From JACKIC01 sp964392305 (GTDB lineage Bacteria; Planctomycetota; UBA1135; UBA2386), in NCBI GenBank assembly GCA_964392305.1, contig CAYMPV010000018.1, positions 1 through 64,000 on the forward strand: a stretch of DNA of 64,000 nucleotides, in the 5' to 3' direction. Below the pieces are notes generated by a model. It searched no databases. It was given only the letters and a program-made list of their open reading frames with translations, and had not been told where the DNA came from. Made by a program: the position numbers and the translations under genes. This document shows, piece by piece, positions 33,394-41,417 of this stretch. Numbering within the stretch: the stretch's first letter is position 1; each line of letters begins with the position of its first letter.

Positions 33394-34359
33394 TCACGAC
33401 AGCGGCATCGCGCCGTGACGACTGACCGCGCCGAACGTCGGGCGCAATCCCGCGACGCCACACTGCCGGCACGGCGACAGGATCGAGCCGAGCGTCTCGG
33501 TGCCGAGCGCGAACGGCAGCAGGCCCGCGGCGACGGCCGCCGCCGAGCCCGCCGACGAGCCGCTGCTGCCCTGCTCTGGGTTCCACGGGTTGCGCGTGCG
33601 GCCGCCATGCCACAGATCGCCCATCGCCAACGCGCCGAGCGAGAGTTTGGCGACCAACACCGCGCCGGCATCGTGCAGCCGCTGCAGCGGCGTCGCGGTG
33701 GCGTTCCAGATGTGGTCCTTGAACGGCGCCGCGCCGAACGTCGTCGGCGCGCCGGGCCACGCGAACAGATCCTTGGCGCCGTACGGAATGCCGTGCAGCG
33801 GGCCGCGGTCCGTGCCGGCGGCCAGCTCACGATCGAGTTCGTCGGCGCGCGCCAGGGCCGGTTCGCGCAGCAGGGTGACCACGCAGAACAGGTCGGTGTC
33901 GAAGCGCTGCAGGCGGGCCAGCGCCAACTCGGTCAGGCGCCGTGAGGTCACCAGCCCGCGGCGCAGCCAGCTGGCGAGTTCGAGGATCGTGGCGAAGGCC
34001 AGGTCCGGGTCGCCGTTCGGTGCGGGCACGTCGTCGGGGATCACCACCGGGTGCACGCCGTCGGGCGCCGGGCGGGTGACGCCGGTCGGCCACGGATCGA
34101 AGTGGGCGCACGGCGGCAGTTCGAAGGGGATCGGCTGCTGGCGCAGCGAGGCGTAGGTGCCGCGCTGGTTCTCGACCCGGGCCACGGCCTGTTCTCGTTC
34201 CGCGGCGGTGAACTGCAGGTCGAGCAGGCGCAGACCGGCCTCGAGGTCGCCTGCGGTGTCGGGCGGCGTCGAGGCAAGCCTCGCACCGGCGACCAGCGGT
34301 GTCGCCCCCAGGCCGAGCAGGAAGTCGCGGCGACTGCGGCCGGGGAGGGAATGGCGCAT
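33394..34359 (-). CDS. Tat-exported amidase-signature enzyme, N-terminal part ending at an internal TGA
   Basis: A 321-residue frame begins with a twin-arginine signal (SRRDFLLGLGATPLVAGA). It contains the whole amidase-signature active site: Lys196 in GIPYGAKDLFA, the cis-Ser region GSSGSSAGSAAAVAAG (264-279) and the nucleophile Ser292 in GTETLGSI. It then stops at MPLS, at a TGA where the family has a conserved Trp, and the rest of the fold follows in frame. Without readthrough the product lacks about 235 C-terminal residues and would probably not fold. Homologues hydrolyse amides such as aryl or peptide amides; the specific substrate is unknown. It is divergent from the M28 peptidase gene. 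Confidence 0.78.
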   Translation of the reverse strand: MRHSLPGRSRRDFLLGLGATPLVAGARLASTPPDTAGDLEAGLRLLDLQFTAAEREQAVARVENQRGTYASLRQQPIPFELPPCAHFDPWPTGVTRPAPDGVHPVVIPDDVPAPNGDPDLAFATILELASWLRRGLVTSRRLTELALARLQRFDTDLFCVVTLLREPALARADELDRELAAGTDRGPLHGIPYGAKDLFAWPGAPTTFGAAPFKDHIWNATATPLQRLHDAGAVLVAKLSLGALAMGDLWHGGRTRNPWNPEQGSSGSSAGSAAAVAAGLLPFALGTETLGSILSPCRQCGVAGLRPTFGAVSRHGAMPLS

Positions 34360-34520
34360 CGGCAGGTTGGGGGGCAGACGACAGGGACGCGGGCCAGCCG
34401 GCTACTTGGGCGCTCGACGCCCCGGCCGCCGCGTGCTGGCATTCTGCCGACCGGTCGCCACGATCCCAGCGCCAGACCCTTCGAATCGCCCGGGCGACTG
34501 CTGCGCCCGCCACCTCTGCA

Positions 34521-36182
34521 ATGCACCGTTCTTCCGCCGCCGCTCTCTGTGCTCCCTGGTTGTTCTTGTCGCTGCTCGCCGCGCAGGTGCCCGCCCCAGC
34601 GGCGCCCACCGACGCTGCCTTGCCTGCCGGCGCACCCGCGGCGATGCGCACGATCACCAGACAAGGTCTGCTGCGCGACGCGACCTGGCTTGCCAGTGAC
34701 GAGCGCGGCGGGCGCCTGACCGGGTCACCGGGGCAGGTGGCCGCGGCCAACTACATCGCCGAGCGCTTTCGCAGCCTGGGGTTGGAACCGCTCGGTGACG
34801 CCGCCGAGGATGGGCAGGCGCGCGGCTTCCTGCAGCACTACGGCATCGTGCGCACCGACGTCGCGGCGGACACCGAACTGCAACTCGGCTCGCTGCAGCT
34901 GCGTGACGGTTTCTCGATCCTGGGTGGCAAGGCCATGGATGAGGTGGTCGAGGGCAAGCTGCGCTTCGTCGGCCTGGGCCGCACCCGCGGCACTCAGGCG
35001 GACATCGGCGACGACGAGAGCCTCGATGGCGCCGTTGCAGTCGCGGTGATCCGGCCGCCGCGCGGCACGGTCGATCGGGCGCTGTCGGTCGAGGAGAAGT
35101 TCGGCATGTCGTTCCGGTCGTTCGGCCAGCTCGGCGCCACCGCCAAGGCACTGGAGAAGAAGGGCGCCAAGGCGGTGCTGTTCCTGATGCTCGAGGATCC
35201 GATGGGGCTCACCGACGTGCTCAACTACCTGGCGATGGCGCCGGGCAAGGCCTCGGTCGCGCCGCGGTTCGCGGGCGCCGACGGGCAGATGGCGATGATG
35301 TCGTCGATGTTCGGCGGCTCGGGCGGGGTGCCGACGATCGTGCTGTCGGTGCCGGCGAGCAAGCGTGTGCTCGCGGAGTTCGGCGTCGGCGAAGAGCCGC
35401 TGCGCAAGTTCCTCGAAGGTGACGCCGAGCTGCCCGAGGCCAAGACCGATCTCGTGGCCAAAGGCCGGATCGAGATCGTGCGCGACGAAGAGGCCACCGC
35501 CACCAACGTGGTCGCCGTGCTGCGCGGCAGCGACAGCAAGCTGGCCGACGAGGCGATCGTCTATTCGGCGCACATGGACCACGTCGGCATGCGCATGGAC
35601 GGCGAAGTGTTCAACGGCGCCGACGACAACGCTTCGGGTTCGGCCGGGCTGCTCGCGATCGCCGCGGCCTACGCCAAGAGTGAGGTCAAACCCAAGCGCA
35701 GCGTCATCTTCCTGTCGGTGTCGGGCGAGGAACTCGGTCTGTGGGGCTCGGCGTTCTACGCCGACAACCCGACCTGGGCAGCCGATCAGATCATCGCCAA
35801 CATCAACACCGACATGATCGGGCGCAGCGGGCCCGAGTCCGAGCCGATGCAGGTGACCGTGACGCCGAGCAACCGCCACGCGATGTTCTCGACCCTGGTG
35901 CGCGACGCCGCGGCGTTCGGTGAGCAACTCGGCATGTCGTTCGAGTCGGGTGACAAGTACTACATGCGCAGCGATCACTACAACTTCGCCAAGAAGGGCA
36001 TCCCCGTGGTGTTCTTCTGCAACGGCGAACACGAGGACTACCACCAGGTGTCCGACACCGCCGACAAGCTCGACAGCGCCAAGATGGAACGCATCGCGCG
36101 CCTCGCGTTCTGGACCGGGTGGAACGCCGCCAACGCCGACGAGCGGCCGAGCAAACTCGGCAAGCAGGACGACTGGCGCTGA
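34521..36182 (+). CDS. Secreted M28-family zinc aminopeptidase
   Basis: The 553-residue exported peptidase has a signal peptide (AALCAPWLFLSLLAAQ), then a helical N-terminal region (TITRQGLLRDATWLASDERG, LTGSPGQVAAANYIAERF), an inserted PA-like domain (about residues 130-330) and the M28 catalytic domain. Zinc ligands and catalytic residues are visible in VYSAHMDHVGM (about residue 350), NGADDNASGSAG (about 366), VSGEELGLWGS (about 402), NINTDMIGRSG and MRSDHYNFAKKGIP. It should remove N-terminal residues from peptides outside the cytoplasm. It lies divergently from the amidase operon. Confidence 0.92.
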   Translation: MHRSSAAALCAPWLFLSLLAAQVPAPAAPTDAALPAGAPAAMRTITRQGLLRDATWLASDERGGRLTGSPGQVAAANYIAERFRSLGLEPLGDAAEDGQARGFLQHYGIVRTDVAADTELQLGSLQLRDGFSILGGKAMDEVVEGKLRFVGLGRTRGTQADIGDDESLDGAVAVAVIRPPRGTVDRALSVEEKFGMSFRSFGQLGATAKALEKKGAKAVLFLMLEDPMGLTDVLNYLAMAPGKASVAPRFAGADGQMAMMSSMFGGSGGVPTIVLSVPASKRVLAEFGVGEEPLRKFLEGDAELPEAKTDLVAKGRIEIVRDEEATATNVVAVLRGSDSKLADEAIVYSAHMDHVGMRMDGEVFNGADDNASGSAGLLAIAAAYAKSEVKPKRSVIFLSVSGEELGLWGSAFYADNPTWAADQIIANINTDMIGRSGPESEPMQVTVTPSNRHAMFSTLVRDAAAFGEQLGMSFESGDKYYMRSDHYNFAKKGIPVVFFCNGEHEDYHQVSDTADKLDSAKMERIARLAFWTGWNAANADERPSKLGKQDDWR

Positions 36183-36213
36183 CGGCCGGCAACGCCGTGG
36201 TGTCCGGCGCAAT

Positions 36214-37359
36214 TCAGCGCAGCGACGCGGCGGCTTCGGCGAGGATGCGCAGCTTGGCCATCGCCACCTCGGGGGTGGCGACGGGCCGTTCGGCGAAGGT
36301 GCCGAAGCCGCAGTCGGGGTTGAGCCAGATGCGGTCGGGGCCGAGCAGTTCGGCGAGGCCACGCACACGCGCAGCGACCTCCGCGGCGGTCTCGGTCGGT
36401 TCGGTGCGCGGGTTGACGGCGCCGAAACCGACGCTGCAACGTCTGGGCAGCCGCTGCAGCAGCGCCTCGGGGCCGGCCCGAGGCGTCGCGTACTCGAGCA
36501 CGAACTGGTCGACGTGCATCTTCGCGAGCGTCGGCAGCAGCGGCTCGTAGGTGCCCGACAGCAGCACGTCTTCGTCGCGACTCCAGTTGCCGCGGCAGAC
36601 GTGCACGGCGGTGCGGGTGCCGTCGATGCCGGCGACGACGCGGTTGATCAGGTCGACGGCGAGATCGAGCTCGGCGCCAGGGTCGTCGGCAGCGGCCAGC
36701 GCGGCGCACATGAAGGTGCGTTTGGCGGCCTTGCCGGCGAACACCAGTTCGGTCAGCACCGGTTCGTCGAACTGCACGATCTCGACGCCGAGCGCGGCAA
36801 GTTCCTGCAGTTCCTCACGCAGGATGCGCACCACGTCGTCGCACAGCGACGCGCGGGTCGGGTAGGCAGCTGCGGACAACTTCTGCACCCACATCGAGCG
36901 CGACAGCAGATACGGGCCCGGCAGCGCCACCTTGCAGGCCCTGGTCGTGTTCGCACGCAGGAACTCGGCCTCGCGCACGGCCAGCGGCTGCCGGCGCCGC
37001 ATCGGCCCGACGATGGTCGGGTTCTTGATCGCGAACGCCGGCACGTCGAGCGTCTGCAGCAGCGCTTCGAAGCCGGCCTTGTCCTCGACGTAGTCGAGCA
37101 GGTCGGCCATCGTCATCAGTTGCACGCCGTCGAGCTTCTCGGTCAGGAACGAGTAGAAGTTGTCGCGCCGCTGTTCTCCGTCGCTGAGCACGTCGACGCC
37201 GGCCGCTTCCTGCTGCTCGATCGCCAGCAACGTGGCCTGGTCGCGCAGCTCCTGCAGATCGGGGCTGCGTTTGCGCATCGCGTCGAGCAACCAGCGCGGG
37301 CGCGGCCAGCTGCCGACGACGCTGGTCGGGAAGCGGGGGATCGGGCGGGGGGTGTTCAT
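36214..37359 (-). CDS. Core MetE-type methionine synthase (C-terminal catalytic domain only)
   Basis: The 381-residue single-domain protein matches the C-terminal half of cobalamin-independent methionine synthase. TSVVGSWPRPRWLLDAM opens the barrel. IVQFDEPVLTEL carries the catalytic Asp/Glu, and zinc ligands lie in AVHVCRGNW (His-x-Cys) and NPDCGFGTF (final Cys). The N-terminal folate-binding half of full MetE is absent. Such short forms are known as core MetE or the folate-independent Mes families, which take methyl groups from corrinoid proteins or unknown donors. The start lies 2 bases after the TusA-OsmC stop. It ends an operon of sulfur-carrier genes, so the methyl acceptor could be protein-delivered sulfur chemistry; that is inference. 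Confidence 0.85.
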   Translation of the reverse strand: MNTPRPIPRFPTSVVGSWPRPRWLLDAMRKRSPDLQELRDQATLLAIEQQEAAGVDVLSDGEQRRDNFYSFLTEKLDGVQLMTMADLLDYVEDKAGFEALLQTLDVPAFAIKNPTIVGPMRRRQPLAVREAEFLRANTTRACKVALPGPYLLSRSMWVQKLSAAAYPTRASLCDDVVRILREELQELAALGVEIVQFDEPVLTELVFAGKAAKRTFMCAALAAADDPGAELDLAVDLINRVVAGIDGTRTAVHVCRGNWSRDEDVLLSGTYEPLLPTLAKMHVDQFVLEYATPRAGPEALLQRLPRRCSVGFGAVNPRTEPTETAAEVAARVRGLAELLGPDRIWLNPDCGFGTFAERPVATPEVAMAKLRILAEAAASLR

Positions 37360-37361
37360 GT

Positions 37362-38090
37362 TCACAGGGTCCTGGCGTTGATCTTGATCTCGGTGCCGCG
37401 CTGCAGCGAACGGGTCACCGGGCAGCGGCGCACCGTCTCCTGCACGGTCGCCTGCAGCTGCGTGAGGTCGCAGTCCGCGTCGGCGTAGATGGTGACCTCG
37501 AGTTCGCGCAGGCCCGGGTCGCCGGGCTCGGTCACGCCGAGGAACACGAGGCTGTCGGTGAGCCGGCCCTTGACCACGACCTCGAGGTTGCGCACCTCGA
37601 TGCCTGACCGCGACAGGCGCCACTGCAAACCGGTGTTGAGCGCGCCGCCGAGTGCAGCGAGCAGCAGTTCGAGCGCCGACGGCGCCTCGTCCTGCACGTC
37701 GAAGCTCGCCGGTTGGCCGATCGCGAGGCTGTGGTTGCGCACGGTCGCCTTGGCCTGCATGCCGCCGGTCCAGCGCACGCGCGTCTGCCAGACGTGATCT
37801 CGCGCCTTCTGCAGGTCGGCAGAAAGCGCCGCATCGTCGTTCTTCTTGCGCAGCAGGTAGTCGGTGTAACCGCCGGCGGCGGGCGTCATCGCCAGCAGCG
37901 TGTGACCGACCATGCGGCACCACGCCGGCAGGTCCTCACGCACCGAGCCCTCGCGGCTGCGCACGAGCAGCGCGCCGCCGGCGCGCAGCGGCGCCATCGC
38001 CGATCGGATGATCAGCAACAGGCCGCTGCCGCAGTCGAGATCGCCGCCGTCGCAAGTGGCGTCGGGCGCCGGCAGCTCGTCGTCGCCCAT
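37362..38090 (-). CDS. TusA-like/OsmC fusion protein
   Basis: The 242-residue protein joins two domains. Residues 1-75 or so (LDCGSGLLLIIRSAMAPLRA, then LPAWCRMVGHTLL) follow the TusA/SirA sulfur-carrier fold. The usual CPxP motif is replaced by DCGSGL, which keeps a Cys. Residues of about 100-242 form an OsmC-like domain (VRNHSLAIGQPASFDVQDEA, PSALELLLAALGGALNTGL, VTIYADADCDLTQLQATVQE, RCPVTRSL). The catalytic Cys of OsmC peroxidases near ALGGALNTGL is not seen, while the late Cys in RRCPVTRSL is kept. It overlaps the DsrE-like stop by one base (TGATG) and lies 2 bases before the MetE-like gene. Confidence 0.82.
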   Translation of the reverse strand: MGDDELPAPDATCDGGDLDCGSGLLLIIRSAMAPLRAGGALLVRSREGSVREDLPAWCRMVGHTLLAMTPAAGGYTDYLLRKKNDDAALSADLQKARDHVWQTRVRWTGGMQAKATVRNHSLAIGQPASFDVQDEAPSALELLLAALGGALNTGLQWRLSRSGIEVRNLEVVVKGRLTDSLVFLGVTEPGDPGLRELEVTIYADADCDLTQLQATVQETVRRCPVTRSLQRGTEIKINARTL

Positions 38091-38452
38091 CAGTAGCTTA
38101 CGCAGGGTGAGCCGTCGGAGAGGAACTCGACGAGCTTGGCGCCACCGACGATGGTCGCGCCCGCGATCAGCTTGCCCTCGTCGAGTTTGCGGCGCTTGAA
38201 GCACGGCGAGCACACCCAGATGGTGCCGCCGGCCTTGACGAAGTTGGCCATCAGTTCGCCGAGCGGCGCGAAGCTCTCTTCGTGCACGTCGTCGGCGTAA
38301 CCCTGCTGGCACAGGCGTACGGCCTCGGTCGACAAGAACACCACCGTGTCCTTGTCCGAGGCGACGGCGGCGTTGGCGACGACGAAGGCGACGGTGGCCT
38401 TGTCGGCGTCGTTCTTGGCGTAGGTGAGGCTCACGCAGAACTTGTTGGTCAT
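38090..38452 (-). CDS. DsrE-family sulfur-transfer protein
   Basis: The 120-residue protein of the DsrE/DsrF-like fold has a beta-alpha opening (KFCVSLTYAKNDADKATVAF), a central VVFLSTEAVRLCQQGYADDV and the Cys-containing VKAGGTIWVCSPCFKRRKLD, where the candidate persulfide cysteine lies (CSPC). GGAAAGGAGT precedes the ATG, the best ribosome binding site in this operon. DsrE-type proteins pass sulfane sulfur between TusA-like carriers and enzymes. Here the gene is sandwiched between two TusA-like genes and translationally coupled to the second. Confidence 0.85.
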   Translation of the reverse strand: MTNKFCVSLTYAKNDADKATVAFVVANAAVASDKDTVVFLSTEAVRLCQQGYADDVHEESFAPLGELMANFVKAGGTIWVCSPCFKRRKLDEGKLIAGATIVGGAKLVEFLSDGSPCVSY

Positions 38453-38453
38453 G

Positions 38454-39074
38454 TCAGACTCCTTTCCTTCGGATCCAGTAGTGGGGGTGGGAAGCGTGCA
38501 ACAGCGTGTGGCCACACAGGCCGCACCATGCCGGCAGGTCGATCGGCGCCGCGGGGTCGCGCGCGGTGACGTGCAGCACGCCGCGCGGCGGCAGATTGCG
38601 CACGCGACCGCGCAGCTCGAGCACGAGATCGCCGCAGCCCAGATCGCCGGCGTCGAAGTCCGCATCGGCGGCGGGCGTGGCGGCGTGGTTCGAGGATGGT
38701 GCCACCGGTTGCGGGTCGTGGGGTGTGACGGTGTCGGTCGCGGCGTAGGCGCAGCGCGACGCATTGCGAGACGACTCTCGTTCGTCGGCCTGTTGCCACA
38801 CGTGCAGGAAACACTCGCGGCGGCGGATCCACTGCAGGGCGCGCTCGAGCATCGTCGCCACGGGTTCGTGCTGTTCGGACGCCAGGCACGGCGGGCACCG
38901 CGGCGCGTGGCGGCAGCCGAACACGATCGTGAGCAGCGCGCCGTGTTCGCAGAGTGCGGCGCCGCACGAAGTGCACGGTTGCCGCACTGCGGCCGCCACC
39001 TGCTGCTGCAGCGTTGCCGTGCGCGCCGCCAGGGTCGCCGCCGGCAGCGGGTCGTCGTCGTCGGTGAGATTCAC
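38454..39074 (-). CDS. TusA-like protein with an N-terminal cysteine-rich domain
   Basis: The 206-residue protein starts at a GTG with no ATG nearby. The N-terminal part has zinc-ribbon-like cysteines (PCTSCGAALCEHG, then FGCRHAPRCPPCLASEQHEP), a helical middle and a Pro/Ala-rich linker. The C-terminal 75 residues (DFDAGDLGCGDLVLELRGRV, then LPAWCGLCGHTLL) match the TusA-like domain of the 37362-38090 fusion. The usual CPxP motif is again changed, to GCGDL. The stop lies one base before the DsrE-like ATG. It is the first gene of the four-gene sulfur-carrier/MetE operon. The true start is uncertain. Confidence 0.72.
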   Translation of the reverse strand: MNLTDDDDPLPAATLAARTATLQQQVAAAVRQPCTSCGAALCEHGALLTIVFGCRHAPRCPPCLASEQHEPVATMLERALQWIRRRECFLHVWQQADERESSRNASRCAYAATDTVTPHDPQPVAPSSNHAATPAADADFDAGDLGCGDLVLELRGRVRNLPPRGVLHVTARDPAAPIDLPAWCGLCGHTLLHASHPHYWIRRKGV

Positions 39075-39700
39075 GTTGTCGAGTACAGGAACCCGAACAA
39101 CCGTGGACCACTGCCACCATCCGTCGCCGTGGGGTACGTCGGCTGCACCGCGCGATCGCGTTCACAACCGAGGTGCGACGCGTCAGGGCGACGTCAGGCT
39201 CGCCGATTGCGACGCGCGATCAGGCCCAAGGAGTGCAGACCGCACCCCAGCCAGGCCGGCTTCAGCGGCTTCAGTGGTGGTGGTGCACGGGTTGTCTTGG
39301 GTAGGAGGAGGGGGAACCGTGCGGCAGGCTCTCCCGATCCGGCAGTGGTGTCAACGTCCGAGTGAGCGTCGGGTGTTCTTGCCGCCGCGGCGGCAGAACG
39401 TGCATTCCTGGGACTTGTGTCGCTGCAGCGGCAGGGGCAGCATCCGGCGCGTGATCGAGCAACCGACCCTCCGCTGCCTGCCGCACACTTGAGTGCGACA
39501 TCGGCCGCCCCACGGTGCAATGCCGTGCGGTGCCGAGGGACCGGTCGGTTCCGTCGGGCGCGCTGAGGCGCCCGGCTCCCCTCGATCCGCACGAAACACC
39601 TGAACCCGCCGCTGGCGATCTGCCAGCACCCGGGTCTCGCACGGTGGGGTCGGTCGCGCCGATCTTCTCCCCCCGTTCCCACACCAGCGAGAAACTCCAG
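39075..39700. other. Long intergenic region between divergent operons
   Basis: These 626 bases separate the sulfur-carrier/MetE operon from the outer-membrane barrel gene and should hold both promoters. Open frames here are short, overlap one another and match nothing I recognise. The only protein-like stretch is a Cys-bearing KSQECTFCRRGGKN on the minus strand near 39370-39420, which has no good start. I found no clear promoter elements, RNA gene or long inverted repeat. Confidence 0.5.
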
Positions 39701-40921
39701 ATGAAACGTGCTCTCTCCCGCGCGGCGACGATCGCCGCGGCGATCAGCGTGGCGCAGACCGCCGCGGCGCAGAACTGCTACGAGAACAAGTCGCAGTGCT
39801 TCAGCTTCGCGCCGGAGCCCGCCGAGGCCAGCCGCCTCGAGACCGGCATCAACCTGCGGTCGAAGACCCTCACCGTCACGGGCGACATCCGCTTCCGCCT
39901 GCGCGGTGACGACACCTCGGCGGGCAATCCGTACGCCGACGGTGACCAGATGACGTCGCGCGCTCGCGTGCAGATGGCCTACCAGGCCACCGAGAACGCC
40001 AAGGCGTTCATCGAGTTCAACTACGCGGAGACCTGGAACGGTTCCGAGGCCTACTCCGACGCGTTGCCCGGCGAGAACTGGAACGGTGTGTCACAGGCCT
40101 ACATCGAGGTCGAAGACATGTTCGGCGTCGAGGACAAGTGGCGCGTCGGGCGCAGCAACTACACGCTCGCCAACGGGTTGATCCTGGGTTCCTGCGACTA
40201 CCTGCAGTACCCGGACACGTTCACCGGGGCCTGGGTGTCGCGGAAGTTCGGGGACATCGACCTGGAACTGTTCGTGCTCGACGACGACGGGCCGTTGCAG
40301 GCGCCGCGGCCGGGCACCCGGTTCGTCGGAGCGACCGGCAAGTTCAACGTGTGCGCCGACGGGCCGATCGGCGCGGTCGGCGCGTTCTACATGCAGGGCA
40401 CCGGCGACGGCGACAACAGCAGCGGCACCTTCAGCAACGACAGCTGGTACGGGGTGCAGGGTGAGGGCCGGTTGCCGCTCGAGTTGGGCTGGAACGCGGA
40501 AGCTGCCCAGCGCCAGGTCGACGGCGGCACCGACGTCGCGGCATATCGGGTGCGCATCGAACGCAAGTTCGAGGGTTTCGTCGACGCCGTGTCGTTGACG
40601 CGCACCGACAGCCAGGGGGCGTTGCACATCAACCCGGCGGACTTCAACAGCGCGGGCCTGCTGCACCAGTACGGCGGCGCGTGGCGCAGCGACCTGGACA
40701 CCAATCAGCTGCAGGTGAGCCTGCGCCCTGGTGGTGACGTCGATGTCGACGTCAACCTGCTGACCCTCGACCGCGATGGTTCGGCGGCCCAGTTCGGCGA
40801 CTTCGAGATGGACGTGGTGGTCGGCAAGCAGCTCAAGAGCGGGGTGCACGCCTCGGCCGCCTACGGGTTCGACAACGACGATCGCCAGGTCGCTTTCGTG
40901 CAGCTGACACTGTTCTTCTAG
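39701..40921 (+). CDS. Outer-membrane beta-barrel protein (alginate-export/porin-like)
   Basis: The 406-residue protein has a signal peptide (SRAATIAAAISVAQTAAAQ) and, from about residue 55, continuous amphipathic strands (LTVTGDIRFRLRGDDTSA, RVQMAYQATENAKAFIEF and later FVDAVSLTRTDSQGALH). It ends in LTLFF, an aromatic C-terminus of the kind the Bam machinery recognises. The pattern and length resemble AlgE-like or phosphate-porin barrels. The ATG at 39701 has GAGAAA upstream. Substrate specificity cannot be read from the sequence. An outer-membrane barrel implies a diderm envelope, consistent with planctomycetes. Confidence 0.8.
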   Translation: MKRALSRAATIAAAISVAQTAAAQNCYENKSQCFSFAPEPAEASRLETGINLRSKTLTVTGDIRFRLRGDDTSAGNPYADGDQMTSRARVQMAYQATENAKAFIEFNYAETWNGSEAYSDALPGENWNGVSQAYIEVEDMFGVEDKWRVGRSNYTLANGLILGSCDYLQYPDTFTGAWVSRKFGDIDLELFVLDDDGPLQAPRPGTRFVGATGKFNVCADGPIGAVGAFYMQGTGDGDNSSGTFSNDSWYGVQGEGRLPLELGWNAEAAQRQVDGGTDVAAYRVRIERKFEGFVDAVSLTRTDSQGALHINPADFNSAGLLHQYGGAWRSDLDTNQLQVSLRPGGDVDVDVNLLTLDRDGSAAQFGDFEMDVVVGKQLKSGVHASAAYGFDNDDRQVAFVQLTLFF

Positions 40922-40949
40922 GCGCTCGTCAGCCGGCGCGGCGTCGGCG

Positions 40950-41372
40950 ATGATGCGGCGCATGGCCCGTCAATACCCAGAGGACATCGCCAGCTTCCTC
41001 GCCGTCGGCGCGTTCGTCGTCGTCGGCGCCTCGGCCGATCGCGACAAGTACGGCAACAAGGTGCTGCGCTGTTATCTGCAGCACGACCTGCCCGTGGTCG
41101 GCGTCAATCCCAAGCTGAACGCCGTCGAAGGCGTGGTGTGCCACGCGCGCCTCACCGAGGTGCCGGGGCCGCCGCGCGCCGTGTCGGTGGTGGCTCCGCC
41201 GGCCGCCGCCGCCTCGATCCTCGCCGATGCCGAAGCCAGCGGCGTGCGGCACGTCTGGTTCCAGCCCGGCGCCGAGGATGCCGCCGCGATCGAAGCGGCG
41301 CGTGCGCGAGGGCTGCAGGTCATCGCCGGCGGGCCGTGTGTGCTGGTGGCGCTGGGCTTCCGCGACGAATGA
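40950..41372 (+). CDS. CoA-binding (Rossmann) domain protein
   Basis: The 140-residue single-domain protein is of the YccU/CoA-binding family. The nucleotide-binding start is FVVVGASADRDKYGNKVLRC, followed by VVGVNPKLNAVEGVVCH, VSVVAPPAAAASILADAEA, HVWFQPGAED and VIAGGPCVLVALG. Comparable proteins bind CoA and may be modified by it, but most have no known cell role. Three in-frame ATGs exist; 40950 gives the longest product and 40962 is also plausible. It is followed by the uracil-DNA glycosylase gene on the same strand. Confidence 0.85.
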   Translation: MMRRMARQYPEDIASFLAVGAFVVVGASADRDKYGNKVLRCYLQHDLPVVGVNPKLNAVEGVVCHARLTEVPGPPRAVSVVAPPAAAASILADAEASGVRHVWFQPGAEDAAAIEAARARGLQVIAGGPCVLVALGFRDE

Positions 41373-41417
41373 AGGCCCGGGCTTGGGTTGCAGGGCGGCA
41401 GGCGGTACACCCGGGCC

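Noticed and set aside
39194..39684. Several minus-strand frames in the 39.1-39.7 kb gap, one with Cys motif ECTFC
   Set aside because: They overlap each other, lack ribosome binding sites and have no recognisable domain. The gap is reported as non-coding with low certainty.
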